Positions 9,385-18,100 of a DNA stretch of 35,686 nucleotides are shown piece by piece. Made by a program: the position numbers and the translations under genes. Location: contig JAUJMV010000045.1 of the NCBI GenBank assembly GCA_030446685.1, positions 1 to 35,686 on the forward strand. Direction: 5' to 3'. The first letter of the stretch is position 1, and each line of letters starts with the position of its first letter. The notes below the pieces were generated by a model. It was not told where the DNA came from. It searched no databases and worked only from the letters and a program-made list of their open reading frames with translations. This stretch comes from Thermomicrobiales bacterium. GTDB taxonomy: Bacteria > Chloroflexota > Chloroflexia > Thermomicrobiales > CADCWN01.

Positions 9385-10353
9385 CTAGCCCGCCGGCAAG
9401 GCGTCGAGGGTCTGTCGCAGCCGCGCGGCGAGGGGGCGAGCTTCTTCGGCGTTACCGGTGCGGATATGGTGGGCCAGGTGCCCCATCTGCAGGCCGAGTT
9501 TGTGCAGGTTGAGCCGGATCGGGAAATCGTCGTCGAAGAGGCCCCGATCGGGGTAGCCGCGCGCCAGCAGCGCAAGGTCGAGGTCCGGCTGCTCGAAGCT
9601 GAAGCGGGCGAAGTCGTGGATCGGCGGGCCGCCCTGGAACTCGCCGAAGTCGATCACGCCGGTCAGGGCGAGGGCGTCGTCCACCAGGAGGTGGCGGGGC
9701 AGGAAGTCGCCATGGCAGAGGACCGGCGGGGCGGGGGGGAACGCCCCGGCCGACAGGCGGAGCAGCGCCATCATGCGGGCGAACTCGTCCGGGGTGAAGC
9801 CGGCCCGGAGGATGAACCCTTCCTCCGCGCCGCGATCGCGGATCGCGGATTCCATGATTCGAGCCGCGTCGGGGAAATCCCAACTGCCGTCGTCGTGGCG
9901 GCGGTAGAAGCCGCCCGCGCTCACGCCATGGATGCCGCCGAGGGCCGCGCCGGCCTGCGCGAGGACCTGTTCGCGCGCCGGGCGGTCAAGGGTGGGCAGC
10001 AGATCGCTGAGCGGTCGGCCCGGCAGCCTGGCGAGCACCATGGCTTCGCGCGGCCCGTCGGGGGTGTCGATCTCGTCCACCAGGAAGACGTCCGGCGCCG
10101 GGACGCCCCGCGCGCGGCACTGCTCGATCGCCCACGCCTCCTGCCTGAACGACACGCCGCCGCAACGGTGGATGCGGACGATCAGGTTCCGGCCCTGCCG
10201 CATGGCGACCACGTAGACCTCGTTGTCGTAGCCGCGGACGATCTTCCGCCGGCGCAGCGGCTGCCAGCCGGTCGCCCCGCGGACGAGGGCGAAGACCGCG
10301 CCCTCCGGCGTGTCGAAACCCGCGTGCCGGTCGCGCATGAAGTCGGTCGCCAT
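9385..10353 (-). CDS. APH-type phosphotransferase (aminoglycoside/choline kinase-like)
   Basis: 322 residues, ATG at 10353 with GGGGAG eight bases upstream. Kinase-like APH fold: nucleotide-loop region 'YDNEVYVVAMRQGRNLIVRI', hinge 'MVLARLPGRPLSDLL', catalytic loop 'LCHGDFLPRHLLVDD' at about residue 210 and the metal-binding 'GVIDFGEF' about 15 residues later. The Brenner-type loop normally reads HGDxxxxN; here the asparagine position is histidine, which is unusual and may lower or alter activity. The substrate cannot be predicted. Such genes are common in soil and thermophilic Chloroflexota without giving drug resistance. The open frame is unbroken. Confidence 0.8.
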   Translation of the reverse strand: MATDFMRDRHAGFDTPEGAVFALVRGATGWQPLRRRKIVRGYDNEVYVVAMRQGRNLIVRIHRCGGVSFRQEAWAIEQCRARGVPAPDVFLVDEIDTPDGPREAMVLARLPGRPLSDLLPTLDRPAREQVLAQAGAALGGIHGVSAGGFYRRHDDGSWDFPDAARIMESAIRDRGAEEGFILRAGFTPDEFARMMALLRLSAGAFPPAPPVLCHGDFLPRHLLVDDALALTGVIDFGEFQGGPPIHDFARFSFEQPDLDLALLARGYPDRGLFDDDFPIRLNLHKLGLQMGHLAHHIRTGNAEEARPLAARLRQTLDALPAG

Positions 10354-10503
10354 GATCCGCACTCCCCACTCGCGCCGGCCGGCCTGCGCGCTTCCCACCC
10401 CGGCCCCATGGTAACAGGCAACTGCGGCACGGGCATTGCAAGGGGCGGCATGTGAGCCGGGGAACCACTTGTGGCGCACGATTACGGGACGACGGGGAGG
10501 GGC

Positions 10504-10980
10504 ATGGCAGGGAGCAAGACCGACGCGGCGACGACCACGCTCCTCCGCATCGGGATCATCCTCGGCATCGGCGTGGCCGGCAGCCTGGACGAGATCCTGG
10601 TGCATCAACTGTTGCAGTGGCACAACTTCTACGTCCACACGACCGACTACTGGCGCATCGTCAGCGACGGCCTCTTCCACGCCGTCACCTCCGGGCTGCT
10701 CGGGCTGGGCGCGGCGCTGCTCTGGCGCCACCGCCGCCTGCTGGCGTCGCTGCGGGACGGGCGGGCGCTGCTGGCCGGCATCCTCTGCGGCGCGGGCGGG
10801 TTCAACTTCTACGACGGGACGATCCAGCACAAGATCCTCCAGTTGCACCCGGTGCGGGAGGGGGTGGAGAACATCCTGCCCTACGATCTCGCCTGGAACG
10901 CCATCGCCCTGGCGGTGCTGGCCACCGGACTGCTCCTCTGGCGTGGTGCCCGCGTGCGGGAGGCCGGCGCGGTGGCGTGA
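10504..10980 (+). CDS. DUF2243 family membrane protein
   Basis: 158 residues. The ATG at 10504 follows GGGGAGGGGC, a far better site than the in-frame GTG at 10471. The protein has four hydrophobic segments: 'LLRIGIILGIGVAGSLDEIL', 'GLFHAVTSGLLGLGAALLW', 'LLAGILCGAGGFNFYDGTIQ' and 'WNAIALAVLATGLLLWRGA'. The DUF2243 signature 'FNFYDGTIQHKILQLHPVRE' is clear. The repeated H-Q-x-L-x-W/L-H motifs ('VHQLLQWH', 'QHKILQLH') may bind metal or haem (inference). Function unknown. Confidence 0.82.
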   Translation: MAGSKTDAATTTLLRIGIILGIGVAGSLDEILVHQLLQWHNFYVHTTDYWRIVSDGLFHAVTSGLLGLGAALLWRHRRLLASLRDGRALLAGILCGAGGFNFYDGTIQHKILQLHPVREGVENILPYDLAWNAIALAVLATGLLLWRGARVREAGAVA

Positions 10981-10997
10981 GCGGCCCTCACCCCCGG

Positions 10998-11025
10998 CCC
11001 CTGCTCCCAATGCTGGGAGCGGGGG
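10998..11025 (+). terminator. Strong hairpin after the DUF2243 gene
   Basis: A 12-bp stem CCCCTGCTCCCA (10998-11009) / TGGGAGCGGGGG (11014-11025) with one G-T wobble and a four-base loop ATGC, 18 bases after the stop. No T run follows. A smaller 6-bp hairpin CTCCCG/CGGGAG lies at 11071-11086. The spacer also carries a 'CCCTCACCCCCGGCCCC' phrase of the kind often repeated between genes in Chloroflexota. Confidence 0.55.
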
Positions 11026-11137
11026 GAAAGCACGACAGCACAGTGGCCAGAGGTGAGGGCGGACACACCTCTCCCGGAGTCGGGAGGAGCGAGCCGGGCC
11101 AGGCGACGCAAGGGTAGGGGTAAAGGGGGAGGCCGCG

Positions 11138-12723
11138 GTGTCCGAATACGATGTCGTCGTGGTCGGTGGGGGCCACAACGGGCTGACCTGCGCCTGTTAC
11201 CTTGCCCGCGCGGGGCTGGAGGTGCTCGTGCTGGAGGCGGCAGGGCGAGTCGGGGGCGCGGTCAATACCGCGGCCACCATCCCGGATCGTCCCGAGTATC
11301 ACTTCGACACCTGCTCGGTCGTCCACAACATGATCAACATGACCTCGATCCTCGACGAACTGCGGCTCGCGGAAGCCGGGCTGGAGTACATCGAGACCGA
11401 TCCCTTCACCACCTCGTTCTTCCCGGACGGCGCGACGGTCCGCTTCTACCGCTCGGTGGACCGGACCTGCGAGGAGATCGCGCGCCACTCCCCCGCGGAC
11501 GCCGAGGCGTACCGGCGCTTCATCCGGCGAGTCGACCCGGTGGTCGAGGTGGCGCTGGCGGGGTTCCGCAACTCGGCCGATGCCACCCCGACGCCGCGCA
11601 AGTGGGCCAAGAGCCTCGGCGCGGCGACCCGCGCCCTGCGGCGCTCGCAGCCGCTGCGGCTGTCGGGGGAACTGGCGGGGCCGTACGGCCCGCTGCTGGA
11701 GGAGACCTTCGCGACGGAGTACGCCCGCGCGGGGTTCGCGGCGCTGGCGGCGCACGGCACGCTCGGCCCGCACACGCCGGGGGCGGCCTTCTTCGTCCTC
11801 TGGCAGGCCGCCTACCACCGCTACGGCAACTGGCACGCGCGCGGCGGCTCGGGCGCGCTGGCCGGGGCACTCCGCCGCCGGCTGGAAGCCTGGGGCGGCG
11901 CGGTGCGGACGGACGCCCCCGTGCGGCGCATCCTCCATAGTGGGCCTGGCGGGCGGGTCGCGGGGGTGGAACTGGCGGGCGGCGAGCGGATCGCGGCGCG
12001 CAACGTGGTGACGGCGATCAACCCGCAGACCGCGCTGCTGGATCTGCTCGGGGAGGGGGCGCTGCCGGCCCGGCTGGCGGCGCGGCTGCGGGCGCGGCAC
12101 CGCTCGAACGCGGTGCAGTTCGTCGTGCACGCCGCGCTCGAGCGGCTGCCCCCCTGGCCCGACGCCCCGCCGGACTGCTGGAACGGGATGCAGTCGGTCG
12201 CCGCCTCGGTCGCGCAGGTCGGCGACAATTTCCTCCAGGCCGAGGCGGGCTACGCCCCGACCGAGCCCGCGGCCTACGTCTTCACCCCCTCCGCGATCGA
12301 CGATGGGGTGGCCCCGCCGGGCAAGCACGGCGCGTATGTCGCCTGCGCCTCCTACCCGGCCCACTTCCGCGACGGCGCCTCCTGGGCGGCGCGCGGGGAG
12401 GGGGAGGCGCACCGGCTGCTCGACGCGGTCGAGGCGCGGGCGCCCGGCTTCAAGGACGGCATCATCGGGGTCGCCTGGCGGCACGCCGAGGACTGGGAGC
12501 GGGAGATCGGCCTGCTCGGCGGCCACCCGATGCACCTCGACCTGACGATGGACCAGCTCGGCCTCTTCCGCCCGCTGCCGGAGTTGGCGGACCACCGCGG
12601 CCCGCTCACCGGCCTCTACCTCAGCGGCGCAGGCACCGCCCCGACCGGTGGCGTCTCCGGCGTGCCGGGCCGCGCCGCTGCGACCGGGCCAAGGCGCTGC
12701 TGCGCGACCTGGCGCGGGCGTGA
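11138..12723 (+). CDS. FAD-dependent oxidoreductase, phytoene desaturase/PDSDH2-like (COG1233)
   Basis: Start GTG at 11138 with GGGGGAGG just upstream; about 527 residues. The N-terminal dinucleotide-binding motif is 'DVVVVGGGHNGLTCACYLAR' (GxGxxG) with the following 'VLEAAGRVGGAV'. Substrate and cap regions follow, with a C-terminal FAD motif 'GLYLSGAGTAPTGGVSGVPG'. This is the amine oxidase/phytoene desaturase superfamily, nearest to the pyridine nucleotide-disulfide oxidoreductase domain 2 and CrtO-like group. The substrate is unknown; carotenoid genes are absent nearby. One base near 12670 shifts the frame. With it corrected, the protein ends 'CDRAKALLRDLARA' and TGA at 12721-12723, which is the family's normal end. 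As written, the frame runs on through the next gene to 14308, which I take as an artefact. Confidence 0.82.
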
Positions 12724-14159
12724 CCGACATCCAGAGCCACTCCATCCTGCCCTTCTTCACCGACCGCCGCGCGCTCTCGAAGGTGACGCAGGGGGTGACC
12801 ACCGAGATCATGGGCGAGGCCTGGACGCCGGCGCCTTTCGGCGGGCGGATCGCCTCCCCCCTCCGCGGCAGCTTCTTCCCCGGACGGGACGAGTGGGAGG
12901 CGCGGGCGCGCGGCTGGGCGCGCTTCGGCGACTGGCTGACCGATCTCGAAGGGCGCGGCGTGGCGGTCAACGTCGGCTCGTTCCTCGGCGGCGCGACGGT
13001 GCGCGAGTGGGGCAAGGGGCTGGACCTGGGCGAGCCGGCCCCCGACGAGCTGGCCGCAATGTGCCGGATGACCGCCGAGGCAATGGCCGACGGCGCGTTC
13101 GGCGTGGCGACGGCGCTGATCTATCCGCCGGGCGCGTTCGCCGGCACCGAGGAATTGGTCGCGATCGCGCGAGTGGTCGGGGAGCACGGCGGGGTCTACA
13201 TCACGCACATCCGCTCGGAGGCCGACGGCTTCCTGGAGGGGCTGGAAGAGGCGCTCGACATCGGGCGGCGCGCGAGGGTGCCAGTCGAGATCTACCACCT
13301 GAAGGCGGCGGGGCGGCGCAACTGGCCGAAGCTCGGCGAGGCGATCGCGCGGATCGACGCGGCGCGCGCCGCCGGCCAGGACGTGGGGGCGGACATGTAC
13401 CCCTACGTCGCCGGCGGCACCGGGCTGACCTCCTGCCTGCCCCCCTGGTCCTCCGCCGGCGGGAGACTCTTCGACAATCTGCGCGATCCCGCGACGCGCG
13501 CCCGCATCCGCGCCGAAGCGCTCGATCCGACCGGCGACTGGGAGAACCTGGGCGCGCTGGCCGGACCGGAGGGGGTGCTGGTCGCCGGGCTGCGCCTGCC
13601 GGAGCACCAGGGCTACGCCGGCAAGCGGCTGTCGGAGATCGCCGCGGAGCGCGGGCAGGAATGGATCGACGCGGCGATGGATCTGATCCTGGCCGAGGGG
13701 CAGCGGATCTTCACCGTCTACTTCATGATGAGCGAGGAGAACGTCGCCTTGCAGATGCGGCAGCCCTGGATGAAGTTCGGCACCGACGCGGGGGCGCTCG
13801 ATCCGGCGACCGCCACGGAGATCACCCACCCGCGCGCCTACGGGACCTACCCGCGCGTCCTCGGCAAGTACGTCCGCGAGGAGGGCGTCATCCCCATCGA
13901 GGACGCCGTCCGCAAGATGAGCTCGGCGGTGGCCGACCGCCTCGGAATCCGCGACCGCGGCCTCCTGCGCGAGGGCCACCACGCCGACGTCGTCGTCTTC
14001 GACCCGGCGACGGCCGGCGACCGCGCCACCTTCACCGCCCCGCACCAGCTCTCGGTCGGCGTGCGCGACGTCTGGGTCAACGGCGCGCGCGTCCTGCGGG
14101 ACGGCGCGCACACCGGGGCGACTCCGGGCCGCTTCGTGCGCGGGCCAGGCGCGCGATAG
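12720..14159 (+). CDS. D-aminoacylase / N-acyl-D-amino-acid deacylase-type amidohydrolase, N-terminally truncated
   Basis: Open frame of 479 residues from a GTG at 12720 that overlaps the previous stop (GTGA). The protein begins at 'VTDIQSHSILPFFTDRRALS' and continues 'KVTQGVTTEIMGEAWTPAPF', 'SFLGGATVREWG', 'ITHIRSEADGFLEGLEEALD', 'PVEIYHLKAAGRRNW' and 'ADMYPYVAGGTGLTSCLPPW'. It ends 'HPRAYGTYPRVLGKYVREE' and 'GIRDRGLLREGHHADVVVFD'. Full-length relatives have about 55 more residues, the first beta-sandwich and 'GFID' leading into the metal-binding HxH; here the motif is Q-S-H. Metal ligands further on (THIRSE, YHLKA) are kept. It likely hydrolysed N-acyl-D-amino acids or a related amide. Whether this truncated form folds is doubtful. 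No ribosome site other than coupling to the upstream gene. Confidence 0.78.
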   Translation: MTDIQSHSILPFFTDRRALSKVTQGVTTEIMGEAWTPAPFGGRIASPLRGSFFPGRDEWEARARGWARFGDWLTDLEGRGVAVNVGSFLGGATVREWGKGLDLGEPAPDELAAMCRMTAEAMADGAFGVATALIYPPGAFAGTEELVAIARVVGEHGGVYITHIRSEADGFLEGLEEALDIGRRARVPVEIYHLKAAGRRNWPKLGEAIARIDAARAAGQDVGADMYPYVAGGTGLTSCLPPWSSAGGRLFDNLRDPATRARIRAEALDPTGDWENLGALAGPEGVLVAGLRLPEHQGYAGKRLSEIAAERGQEWIDAAMDLILAEGQRIFTVYFMMSEENVALQMRQPWMKFGTDAGALDPATATEITHPRAYGTYPRVLGKYVREEGVIPIEDAVRKMSSAVADRLGIRDRGLLREGHHADVVVFDPATAGDRATFTAPHQLSVGVRDVWVNGARVLRDGAHTGATPGRFVRGPGAR

Positions 14160-14373
14160 GCGAAATCCGTCGGGCTGAGCCTACCCCAATTACCCATGTC
14201 CATCACTGCAGTCGGGGATCGAGGCGGATCGGTCGGGGTAGATGGCACTGGCAGCGAGCAGTGGGCAGACCACCCCAAGCTGTGCAGATCAGCCTTCCTT
14301 CGTTGTAGAACTGGGGGGGTTCGTCTCTATCAGCTACACTTGTTTTGCATATTCCGTGTTACATGAGTGTGTG
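14160..14373. other. Spacer leading into an AT-richer island
   Basis: Base composition drops sharply from here. A G-run (ACTGGGGGGGTT) and T-rich stretches precede the next ATG. No clear promoter or gene. Confidence 0.4.
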
Positions 14374-14826
14374 ATGCAAGTTCGATTCGACATTCAAGGT
14401 TATGAGCAGGCAATGACCGCTTTCGTTGAGGCGGTCATAGAGGGCGTGTTCGCTCAAGATCCATTACTTAGCGAAATTAACTTCGAACGGACAGTACACG
14501 GCGGTCCAAGTCGCAACGTGCGCAGCCCTGAACCTCTCGATCAGCCAAGGATTACAATTCAGCAGGACTTGAACATCCCTCTAGAAGTTATTCGCAACAC
14601 GGATACTGATGAGTACGCGAGAATACTTTACGCGGCCGCGCAGGAGTATAAGGATAAGCTTACAGCTTCATTGTTTCAGGGGATCACCGAGGTTACCGGA
14701 GCTACAGGAAACACTATCGACGCAAAAGGAGAACCTCTAACCTATGATCTTTTGAATGACGCGCTCGAACGAATAGAGGTCAGCTTCGATGAGAATGTGT
14801 TCGGCGCAGGCTGGCCGTTGCCATAG
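14374..14826 (+). CDS. Hypothetical protein, C-terminus replaced by a partial tandem duplication
   Basis: The ATG at 14374 starts 'MQVRFDIQGYEQAMTAFVEA'. 150 residues as written, in a region clearly less GC-rich than its neighbours. I do not recognise the family. The sequence is mixed alpha/beta by eye and acidic, with no signal peptide or membrane segment. At 'SFDEN' (about 14790-14800) the frame runs into a garbled second copy of the gene's middle and stops at TAG. The continuation 'DENGQPIPLRVIAHPDVLEK' occurs after that copy at about 15050-15110. The natural protein was probably about 200 residues, ending in a basic tail ('AEIRRKK', 'KEREL' in shifted frames). Confidence 0.6.
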   Translation: MQVRFDIQGYEQAMTAFVEAVIEGVFAQDPLLSEINFERTVHGGPSRNVRSPEPLDQPRITIQQDLNIPLEVIRNTDTDEYARILYAAAQEYKDKLTASLFQGITEVTGATGNTIDAKGEPLTYDLLNDALERIEVSFDENVFGAGWPLP

Positions 14827-15060
14827 AGGGCGTGTTCGCTGGGCCTCCAGTACACGGCGGTCCAAGTGCTGCGCAGCCCTGAACCTCTCGATCAGCCAAG
14901 GGCAGGACTGAACATCCCTCGTTATTCGCAACACTGCGCGAGATCGGCCGCGCAGGGTATAAGGATAAGCTTACAGCTTCATTGTTTCGCGCCCGGATTC
15001 GACGCGGAACCTCTAACCGATCTTTTGAATGACGCGCTCGAATAGATCCGATGAGAATGG
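14822..15060 (+). repeat. Gapped partial tandem copy of 14436-14800
   Basis: The second copy shares colinear exact blocks with the first. 14436-14454 matches 14822-14840 (19 bases), 14492-14511 matches 14848-14867 (20), and 14519-14550 matches 14870-14901 (32). 14646-14677 matches 14957-14988 (32) and 14746-14769 matches 15019-15042 (24). Between blocks, 10-40 bases of the first copy are missing or replaced by short unrelated GC-rich strings. Total length falls from about 365 to about 239 bases. No frame stays open across it. Confidence 0.85.
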
Positions 15061-15210
15061 TCAACCGATACCGTTACGGGTCATCGCACATCCTGATGTA
15101 TTGGAGAAGCTGGACGCGTGCAACCGACTCCCGAGGGCAGCAAGCCGAAATTCGCCGGAAGAAGGCCAGGATGCTGAGAAACGTACTGCCTCGAGGTGAA
15201 GGAGCGTGAG
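15053..15210 (+). pseudogene. Displaced 3' end of the hypothetical gene at 14374
   Basis: The frame 'DENGQPIPLRVIAHPDVLEK' followed by 'LDACNRLP' is open after the duplicated block and fits as the natural continuation of 'ERIEVSFDEN' at 14770-14800. A charged C-terminal helix then appears in changing frames ('QQAEIRRKK', 'KERELDAAG'). This is composition-matched to the island, not to the GC-rich backbone. Confidence 0.5.
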
Positions 15211-15233
15211 CTAGACGCTGCCGGAGATAGGCG

Positions 15234-15476
15234 ATGTTCATATCACCCACGGACAGAGTTCGGCAAAGACTTCATCGCAAAGAAGATGGAGCAAGGTGTC
15301 TGTATTCGTTTCAATCGAAGATATTGGTCAGGCCGACTGGGATTGACGCGCTCACTCCGCTCTACCAAACTTGCTCCCGAGCCGTTCGCCCTGGCGACCT
15401 GAAAGGAAACGCTCAACTTGCCCTGCAAAGCCTCGAACGATCGCAGAAGTATCAAGAACGCCGTATCACTTCCTGA
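15234..15476 (+). CDS. Small hypothetical protein
   Basis: 80 residues, ATG at 15234: 'MFISPTDRVRQRLHRKEDGA' then 'RCLYSFQSKILVRP', ending 'SLERSQKYQERRITS'. Basic, with no signal peptide or membrane segment. A second frame (15196-15402) is also open over much of this stretch. I prefer the 15234 frame because its residue content looks more protein-like and it ends in a charged helix. It follows the gene at 14374 in the same direction, so the two may be one transcription unit. No function can be suggested. Confidence 0.45.
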   Translation: MFISPTDRVRQRLHRKEDGARCLYSFQSKILVRPTGIDALTPLYQTCSRAVRPGDLKGNAQLALQSLERSQKYQERRITS

Positions 15477-15479
15477 TAC

Positions 15480-16110
15480 CCTCCCAGAGGTGGGCGCGCG
15501 AGGACGAGGGCCACGATGACGTCGCGGCGTAGTGAGGCACCACCGCGTCCAGCCGACCACTGGGGGGCGCTGGAGGGCCGAAGAAGCGGAAGACGCCCCG
15601 AAGAAGCGCTCGAGGACGCCGTCGGCAGATCACCGCGACCGCGCCGACGCAGTGGGGGCGTCCTCGGAATCCGCCCGACCGCCTTGGCGAAGGGGCGTCA
15701 TGGCGGTTGCGACGAAGAGGGCCAGGCCCGCGCGCCTACGGTGGGCGCGGAAGCCGCGCGCGTCCTCGTCGGGGTCGTCGTCCGCGGTCGATCGGGTCGC
15801 GCCCCCGCGGCCGGCGCGCACCGCCGCCGCGCCACGACCTTCGTAGGGCGGGGCGCCCGCCGCCGCGCCAAGATGAGCTCGGCGGCGGCGCGACATGTCC
15901 TGGGTGCGCAGCAGGGCGACCGCGCGCGCGTGCGCCTCCTGCGGGCAGCGGCGGCGGGCAGCCGGGGCCAGCCGCACCGCCGGCGACGTCGTCGTCACGA
16001 GGGCTTCGTCACATGGAGCGCCGGCGGGCGTGCGGACCGCGCTGAGGATGGGGGCGGGACCGCCCCCCCGCAGGGCTGGGACCCGAACCTCCTGGGGGGA
16101 GAAGGGCGTG
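15480..16110. other. GC-rich stretch without a supported gene
   Basis: 630 bases of about 75% GC between two AT-richer segments. Several open frames exist on both strands but all are Arg/Ala/Pro/Gly-rich and match nothing I recognise. A perfect 8-bp hairpin GGGGGCGG/CCGCCCCC lies at 16050-16067. It may be a decayed gene or insertion. Confidence 0.4.
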
Positions 16111-16686
16111 CATCGCATTTTTTGCGACAGCATCCACCGGACGCTACAGGTTTTGCGGATTATGGCCGATTCTTTCGCGCGCGTAAGGCATTACAGGGTA
16201 ATTTATCTCCCCGAGAAGGAATACTGGGGGTCGCCCCACGCGATGTGCAATCCGCGGTAATCACCCAGCCGGGCGCGCTAGGTTACGCGCGGTGTGCGCA
16301 TCGGTATACCTCGATGGCGATGACGCCTGCGTGATCGAACTTTATGCCCAAGCGGTCAATAGGCTGCCTCTGCGCAACTTCCTTCGAGGTCAAGGATGAT
16401 TTGCGATTGCAGACTACATATCTAGCACAATGCGCCCGATTATGGACATCGCTGGATTGGCCTATTTCACGGCGCAGGAGGAAGCTGTGCAGGAGAAAGT
16501 GGCTTCCTTCCTAGAGGAGTTTGTTCTCGGCGTGCTGCCATCCGTTAAGCGATCGCTATGCTGTCGCATCGTTCCCGCATTGATCTTATGCATTCACCAA
16601 CCCGATGCTAGAATTACTTCGTCGTGTGACGGTATGGCTATGCGCGTTACGAGAATTCAGGGATGGGAGTGGAAACGACGGAGACA
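16111..16686 (+). other. AT-richer segment with short unsupported frames
   Basis: The longest frame, 16430-16690 (86 residues, 'MRPIMDIAGLAYFTAQEEAV' then 'QEKVASFLEEFVLGVLPSVK'), begins as a plausible acidic helix protein and then degrades into unlikely sequence. It may be a frameshifted gene. No homologue recognised and no ribosome site stands out. Confidence 0.3.
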
Positions 16687-17034
16687 ATGACTTTGGGCTT
16701 CGGCTTCACTCACCATCCAAGCGGAACCTTCTTAGCTGCAACAGTCTGCGACTTGGCGGCATTCTTGCCTATACGGTGATATTGTTAATGACATCAAAGC
16801 CTGCCAACCGGGGTCAAAGAGCAGGGTATGCAACATCGAGAGCGAAGATGAAGCATCATCCGCTATAAAGACACGCTCACAGACTTCTCCTTATATCAAT
16901 TTGCTGAACACATCGCCCACGAACCCGGATCGCGTGTTGCCGATGTCTTCGATCTACGCGATACTTATGGTGTTTTTGCGCGACCCTTTTGGCTCCCCGC
17001 CGTTAGTGGCTTTACAACGTCACTGAATGTGTGA
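16687..17034 (+). pseudogene. Unknown protein in three frames
   Basis: Three adjacent segments look like one coding sequence. ATG 16687 'MTLGFGFTHHPSGTFLAATV' then 'CDLAAFLPIR' ends at a stop. A second frame gives 'DIVNDIKACQPGSKSRVCNI' near 16790. A third gives 'YKDTLTDFSLYQFAEHIAHE' then 'PGSRVADVFDLRDTYGVFAR', ending 'PFWLPAVSGFTTSLNV' and TGA at 17032-17034. Composition matches the island. I do not recognise it. If the shifts are sequencing errors it would be a protein of about 115 residues. Confidence 0.45.
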
Positions 17035-17354
17035 GAGGGGGTATTCAGCGACGATAGTTCGACTTACAGCAGTTCTCGCAATGGTTCATGCCGGGGTAAG
17101 GCATTCACTCACTCGACCGCCGTTACGGATCGGCGCGACCCGCGACCCAATTGCGCGGCACCCTCCTCGCCCCTATCGACGGCTGCAAGTAGGACCTAAA
17201 GCGGGCACGTCGGCATGGCTGGCGTGGCGGTAGGGTGCTACTAGGTTATTGAACATTCACGCCCCCCTACGGGCGAGGCTGAGATTGCCAGTAACTCCGT
17301 TTGGCGCATCATAGCCGGGCGATGCGGGGGGAACGTCGTAGCCAGAGGGCGAGG

Positions 17355-18086
17355 ATGAGCGTGCAGTCACCGATCCAGACCCCGACCGGCGGCGGGCCGG
17401 TCATGGCGATCTTCGCGCACCCGGACGACCCCGAGTTCGTCGCGGGCGGGGCGCTGGCGCTTTGGAGCGAGGCGGGCCGGCAACTGGTGTATGTCATCTG
17501 CACCGATGGCAGCAAGGGGTCGAGCGACCCGAACATCAGCCCGCCCGACCTGATCGCCATGCGGCAGGAGGAGCAGCGCGGGGCGGCTCGACACCTCGGC
17601 TGCGAGGAGGTCGTCTTCCTGCCCTACCCGGACGCGATGCTGGAGCCGACGCTGGCGCTGCGGCGTGACCTGGCGCGCGAGATCCGCCGCTACAAGCCGG
17701 CCGTCGTCGTCTGCTTCGACCCGACCGCCTACTGGGTCGGCGACAACTACATCCAGCACCCCGACCACCGCGCCTCGGGCGAGGCGGCGCTGGCGGCGGT
17801 CTTCCCGGCCGCGCGCGACCGGCTGACCTTCCCCGAGCTGCTGGCGGAGGGGCTGGAGCCGCACAACGTGGACGAGGTTTACATGGCGGCGGCGAACGCG
17901 CCGAACTGCTGGATCGACATCGGCGGCGTCATCGAGCGCAAGATCGCGGCGATGCGACTGCACAAGAGCCAGGTGCGGAACTGGGACGGCATGGCGGAGA
18001 TGCTGCGCGGGATGTCGCGGCAGGCCGGCGAGCCACAGGGGCTGGAGTACGCGGAGACGTATCGTTACATCAACATGCGGCGGTAG
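17355..18086 (+). CDS. PIG-L (LmbE-like) family deacetylase
   Basis: 243 residues from ATG 17355, after a GCGAGG site. Zinc-dependent N-acetylglucosaminyl deacetylase fold: 'VMAIFAHPDDPEF' with the AHPDDxE metal and catalytic motif at residues 21-27, and the second ligand motif H135-P-D-H138. Between them is 'MRQEEQRGAARHLGCEEVVF' (family RxxExxxAxxxLG). It ends 'EYAETYRYINMRR'. It may deacetylate an N-acetyl sugar conjugate such as a bacillithiol- or mycothiol-like precursor, or a cell-wall glycan. No partner glycosyltransferase sits beside it, so the substrate is open. The gene is intact and returns to the GC-rich backbone composition. Confidence 0.88.
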   Translation: MSVQSPIQTPTGGGPVMAIFAHPDDPEFVAGGALALWSEAGRQLVYVICTDGSKGSSDPNISPPDLIAMRQEEQRGAARHLGCEEVVFLPYPDAMLEPTLALRRDLAREIRRYKPAVVVCFDPTAYWVGDNYIQHPDHRASGEAALAAVFPAARDRLTFPELLAEGLEPHNVDEVYMAAANAPNCWIDIGGVIERKIAAMRLHKSQVRNWDGMAEMLRGMSRQAGEPQGLEYAETYRYINMRR

Positions 18087-18100
18087 GTAGGGGGAACGCG

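Noticed and set aside
12724..14308. C-terminal extension of the FAD oxidoreductase running through the amidohydrolase gene
   Set aside because: Arises from a one-base shift near 12670. The correct frame ends at TGA 12721, and the extension is Arg-rich nonsense.
15480..16110. Possible transposase in the GC-rich block of the island
   Set aside because: No DDE, HTH or serine-recombinase motif in any of six frames.
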